From Cyanobacteria bacterium UBA8803 (GTDB lineage Bacteria > Cyanobacteriota > Cyanobacteriia > Cyanobacteriales > Coleofasciculaceae): a DNA stretch of 12,988 bases. Positions within the stretch are counted from its first letter, which is position 1. The number at the start of each line of letters is the position of its first letter. The stretch is taken from contig DNXU01000424.1 of the NCBI GenBank assembly GCA_003505715.1, positions 18,473 to 31,460 of the forward strand, in the 5' to 3' direction. Positions 12,422-12,988 of the stretch are shown piece by piece. The position numbers and the translations under genes were made by a program. The notes under the pieces were generated by a model. The model did not search any database. It saw only the letters and a program-made list of their open reading frames with translations, and was not told where the DNA came from.

Positions 12422-12988
12422 TCGCAACAGGCTCTTTATTCTTTAATGGTTGTTGGGCTACAACCCACATTCACCAGATTTGAGGTTAGCTCAGGGGAAT
12501 TTTTCTCGGATAAGATTAAAATAATGACATGGCAATTATTTCGGGGTATCCCAGCCAAACTGCATCCACTCCCAGCGGAGTAGCCATAGTTAAAGGTTCT
12601 TGACTCTAAACCTGGCTCAAATTGCTGCCATTTTCATGGTTTCCTCACAAATAACCCACAAAAGAAGTTAGACCTGTCGAAGACAGGCTTGCTGGTGTGG
12701 TGTAGTCAATTTCTAGTTGAGTCAGATGTCCGGTAGCTGGACCTCTTTTAAATAAGCACCGAATTGAGAATTTGCCCCCTCGCACCCTAACTGGTGCTGG
12801 GCTTAAGGGTTACCTTGCTGTTGCACCCCGACGCTTGGAAACGCTTGGTATTTTTCCCTAGGACTTAGTTTAGTCGCTTTGCTATGGGGGTTACCACTTT
12901 TGGTAAAGAAAAATTTGGCAACGGATTTGGGATCAGATGTAACGGATGTAGAGTGTTCGCGATCGCCATTCCCCTTCGGCTACGCTCA
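12422..12988. other. 567-bp right-end region, no confident gene
   Basis: It holds the 5' region of the GGDEF-EAL gene and sequence of unclear nature. Hairpins: GGTTGT (12448-12453) with ACAACC (12460-12465), 27 bp before that gene's start; CCTGTC (12673-12678) with GACAGG (12682-12687), loop of three; TTACCA (12891-12896) with TGGTAA (12901-12906), loop of four. A 10-bp near-tandem, ACGCTTGGAA then ACGCTTGGTA, is at 12831-12850. On the - strand two stretches are open without a good start: 12809-12645 (a GTG at 12785 would give 46 aa) and 12633-12436 (65 codons, no ATG). A TTGCCA (12535-12530) with TATCCG 17 bases on (12512-12507) is a poor -35/-10 candidate. The window ends in a HIP1 copy followed by a TTCGGCTACGCTCA word typical of cyanobacterial interspersed repeats. 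Confidence 0.4.

Noticed and set aside
9822..12483. Several 70-104 codon + strand frames across the GGDEF-EAL gene.
   Set aside because: All lie opposite intact GAF, PAS, GGDEF and EAL coding sequence and show no motifs of their own.

Overview
This window is very probably from a filamentous or colony-forming cyanobacterium. The reasons are the gene order truA-rplM-rpsI-rpmE-prfA, cyanobacterial-type sequences of L13, S9, L31 and RF1, seven copies of the palindrome GCGATCGC (HIP1), short tandem heptamer repeats between genes, long pentapeptide-repeat proteins, a Uma2-family nuclease and a GAF-PAS-PAS-GGDEF-EAL protein. No tRNA, rRNA, CRISPR array, insertion sequence or attachment site was recognised.

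Positions 1-3490 hold the conserved translation block, all on the + strand: the 3' part of truA (cut by the window edge), rplM, rpsI (overlapping rplM by one base), rpmE and prfA. A hairpin with a T-run lies just after prfA. The layout is that of an operon, with 34 bp between truA and rplM and a TAATG junction between rplM and rpsI. The rpsI-rpmE gap carries a heptamer repeat, and the rpmE-prfA gap carries a terminator-shaped hairpin that faces the wrong way.

Positions 3404-8489 are accessory in character. After a 0.57 kb gap with possible RNA structure come two tandem + strand paralogues (712 and 743 aa). Each joins the same unrecognised, probably helical N-terminal domain of about 420-430 residues to a long unbroken pentapeptide-repeat beta-helix and a short conserved C-terminal cap. 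The arrays have 50 and 58 pentapeptides, so the difference is exactly two full turns of the helix. HIP1 is absent from the whole stretch between 3087 and 9719, although it occurs three times to the left and four times to the right.

Positions 8500-12421 hold three - strand genes: a GAF-PAS-PAS-GGDEF-EAL cyclic-di-GMP protein, a Uma2-family PD-(D/E)XK protein and a 96-aa protein of unknown family with a strong Shine-Dalgarno. The last is convergent with the second pentapeptide gene, with a 10-bp gap. The GGDEF domain keeps its signature motif and inhibitory site, but both Asp of the DxD segment are Asn; the EAL domain looks complete. The net activity is therefore probably cyclic-di-GMP breakdown.

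The last 0.57 kb has no confident gene. It contains several hairpins and open frames on the - strand that could be decayed coding sequence.

The best candidate for something undescribed is the pentapeptide pair. Its N-terminal domain is unrecognised, its two arrays differ by whole coils, and the first array has outward-facing histidines spaced by exactly 20 and 40 residues.
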